From an uncultured Eubacteriales bacterium (GTDB lineage Bacteria > Bacillota > Clostridia > Christensenellales > UBA1242), in NCBI GenBank assembly GCA_949031345.1, contig CARNVA010000014.1:1-41651 (forward strand): DNA of 41,651 bases, read 5' to 3'. The position numbers and the translations under genes are program-made. The notes beneath the pieces are model-generated. The model had not been told where the DNA came from and did not search any database. It saw only the letters and a program-made list of their open reading frames with translations. Below are positions 41,091 to 41,651 of the stretch, piece after piece. How positions within the stretch are numbered: position 1 is the first letter of the stretch; each line of letters begins with the position of its first letter.

Positions 41091-41155
41091 TTTAGGCGTG
41101 TGCTTGTCTGCCGAGCGAAGCGAAGGCACTCGTATAAGACAAGCACACGCCTAAA
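41091..41155. repeat. 19-bp perfect inverted repeat, with a third copy at 40823-40836
   Basis: TTTAGGCGTGTGCTTGTCT (41091-41109) and its exact complement (41137-41155) flank a 27-nt loop that has its own TGCC/GGCA stem. The same word AAGACAAGCACACGC also occurs at 40822-40836, about 300 bp to the left, in the orientation of the right arm. Confidence 0.85.
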
Positions 41156-41167
41156 TGCAATTTCTAA

Positions 41168-41651
41168 TTATTCTATATTCAATATCTTGTCATATAATAA
41201 ATTTACAATATGTAAATGTCTTGATTCAATTATAAATTCTTCATTCTTATACCTATTATAAAATTTCCTTGGTGTAACCAATTGACTTTCATTATATATT
41301 GGCAATTTCTCAATTAAAGGTTTTACTTCACATTTCTTGTTAAGTATATATTCAAGTGGTAATAAATTCCCAATTTTCGAATTAATATCTCCCCCATCAT
41401 CTGGTAATATATGCTCAATCGTATATCCTACAATCGGCGAAGAATTTGTATGATACTCTTCTATAAGATCAAGAACAATAAGTACTTTTTCTTTCAATTT
41501 TTCTTCATGATATGGACTATCATCTCGTTTTGACCAAGCTAATGTTTCTAATCTTTTTGAAAATAAATTTTTCGTAACGAATTTCCTTTTCAATGAATCA
41601 ATTAAAAGATTTAAATTTTCTATAGAAAAATCATTTTCTAACATACTAGAA
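41168..41651 (-). CDS. DUF1524 / HNH-type nuclease domain, N-terminal part outside the window
   Basis: At least 158 residues. The motif YTIEHILPDDGGDIN (His78) followed by KIGNLLPLEYILNKK (Asn93, Asn102) is the H-P...GNL-L...N pattern of DUF1524, the HNH nuclease part of GmrSD-type modification-dependent restriction enzymes and related DUF262 proteins. The frame is open through the ATG at 41644 up to the window edge, so the real start, possibly with a DUF262 GTPase-like half, lies beyond. The C-terminus (RKFYNRYKNEEFIIESRHLHIVNLLYDKIL) is complete. Its AT-rich codon use and position next to a recombinase point to an acquired defence gene. Confidence 0.75.
   Translation of the reverse strand, partial: SSMLENDFSIENLNLLIDSLKRKFVTKNLFSKRLETLAWSKRDDSPYHEEKLKEKVLIVLDLIEEYHTNSSPIVGYTIEHILPDDGGDINSKIGNLLPLEYILNKKCEVKPLIEKLPIYNESQLVTPRKFYNRYKNEEFIIESRHLHIVNLLYDKILNIE

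Larger units (their letters stand above)
40629..41167. other. 539-bp gene-free region with several foldable elements
   Basis: Between the recombinase and the HNH nuclease gene. It contains the nested inverted repeat, a small hairpin TAACA-CTTA-TGTTA (40967-40980), the compact multi-stem element at 40993-41065 and the 19-bp inverted repeat at 41091-41155. No coding frame with a ribosome site is seen. Confidence 0.7.

Overview
The window comes from a low-GC, spore-forming Firmicute of the Clostridia type. It carries spoIIGA, sigE, sigG, spoVG, ymxH/ylmC and a probable spoVM. It also has a division and cell-wall cluster whose MurE shows the DNPR motif of meso-diaminopimelate-adding enzymes. Intergenic DNA is extremely AT-rich. 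Most genes lie on the minus strand. I cannot name the species. An uncultured gut Clostridia lineage is a guess based on gene order and AT content.

Left part (1-11,500): an edge-truncated HelD-type helicase; a DUF4430 lipoprotein with a small membrane partner; a B12-type radical SAM protein fused to an HD domain; and a large secreted InlB-repeat/GLUG protein. That surface protein is preceded by a textbook promoter whose 17-nt spacer contains a run of nine G, the arrangement expected of a phase-variable promoter. Next come the ferrous-iron genes feoA and feoB, a 31-codon spoVM-like gene, then divergent nrdR and two tandem genes that look like diverged paralogues.

Middle (11,500-30,200): a dcw plus sporulation block on the minus strand. 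In transcription order it holds an alpha/beta hydrolase, a membrane-anchored murF-like gene, ddl, murE, mraY, murD, ftsW, an xre regulator, murA, divIB/ftsQ, ftsA, ftsZ, spoIIGA, sigE, sigG and ymxH. MurE, MurF and MurD build the UDP-MurNAc-pentapeptide with Ddl dipeptide, MraY attaches it to lipid carrier, FtsW/FtsA/FtsZ/DivIB run septation, and SpoIIGA activates pro-sigma-E, which leads on to sigma-G. The block has no murG, murB, murC or ftsI/spoVD. Unlike a classical dcw operon it is split by 100-450 bp gaps holding separate promoters and intrinsic terminators, and one gap holds a GC-rich candidate structured RNA.

Right-middle (30,300-38,900): spoVG, a YcxB-like membrane protein, a short-chain dehydrogenase, a DegV/glycolipid-glycosyltransferase pair, a DUF1846 protein, an acidic zinc-ribbon protein and two poorly characterised proteins.

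Right end (about 38,970 onward): accessory DNA. It has a large serine recombinase broken by an apparent one-base deletion, a long nested inverted repeat upstream of it, a second compact foldable element, a 19-bp inverted repeat with a third copy nearby, and the end of a DUF1524/HNH nuclease gene that runs off the window.
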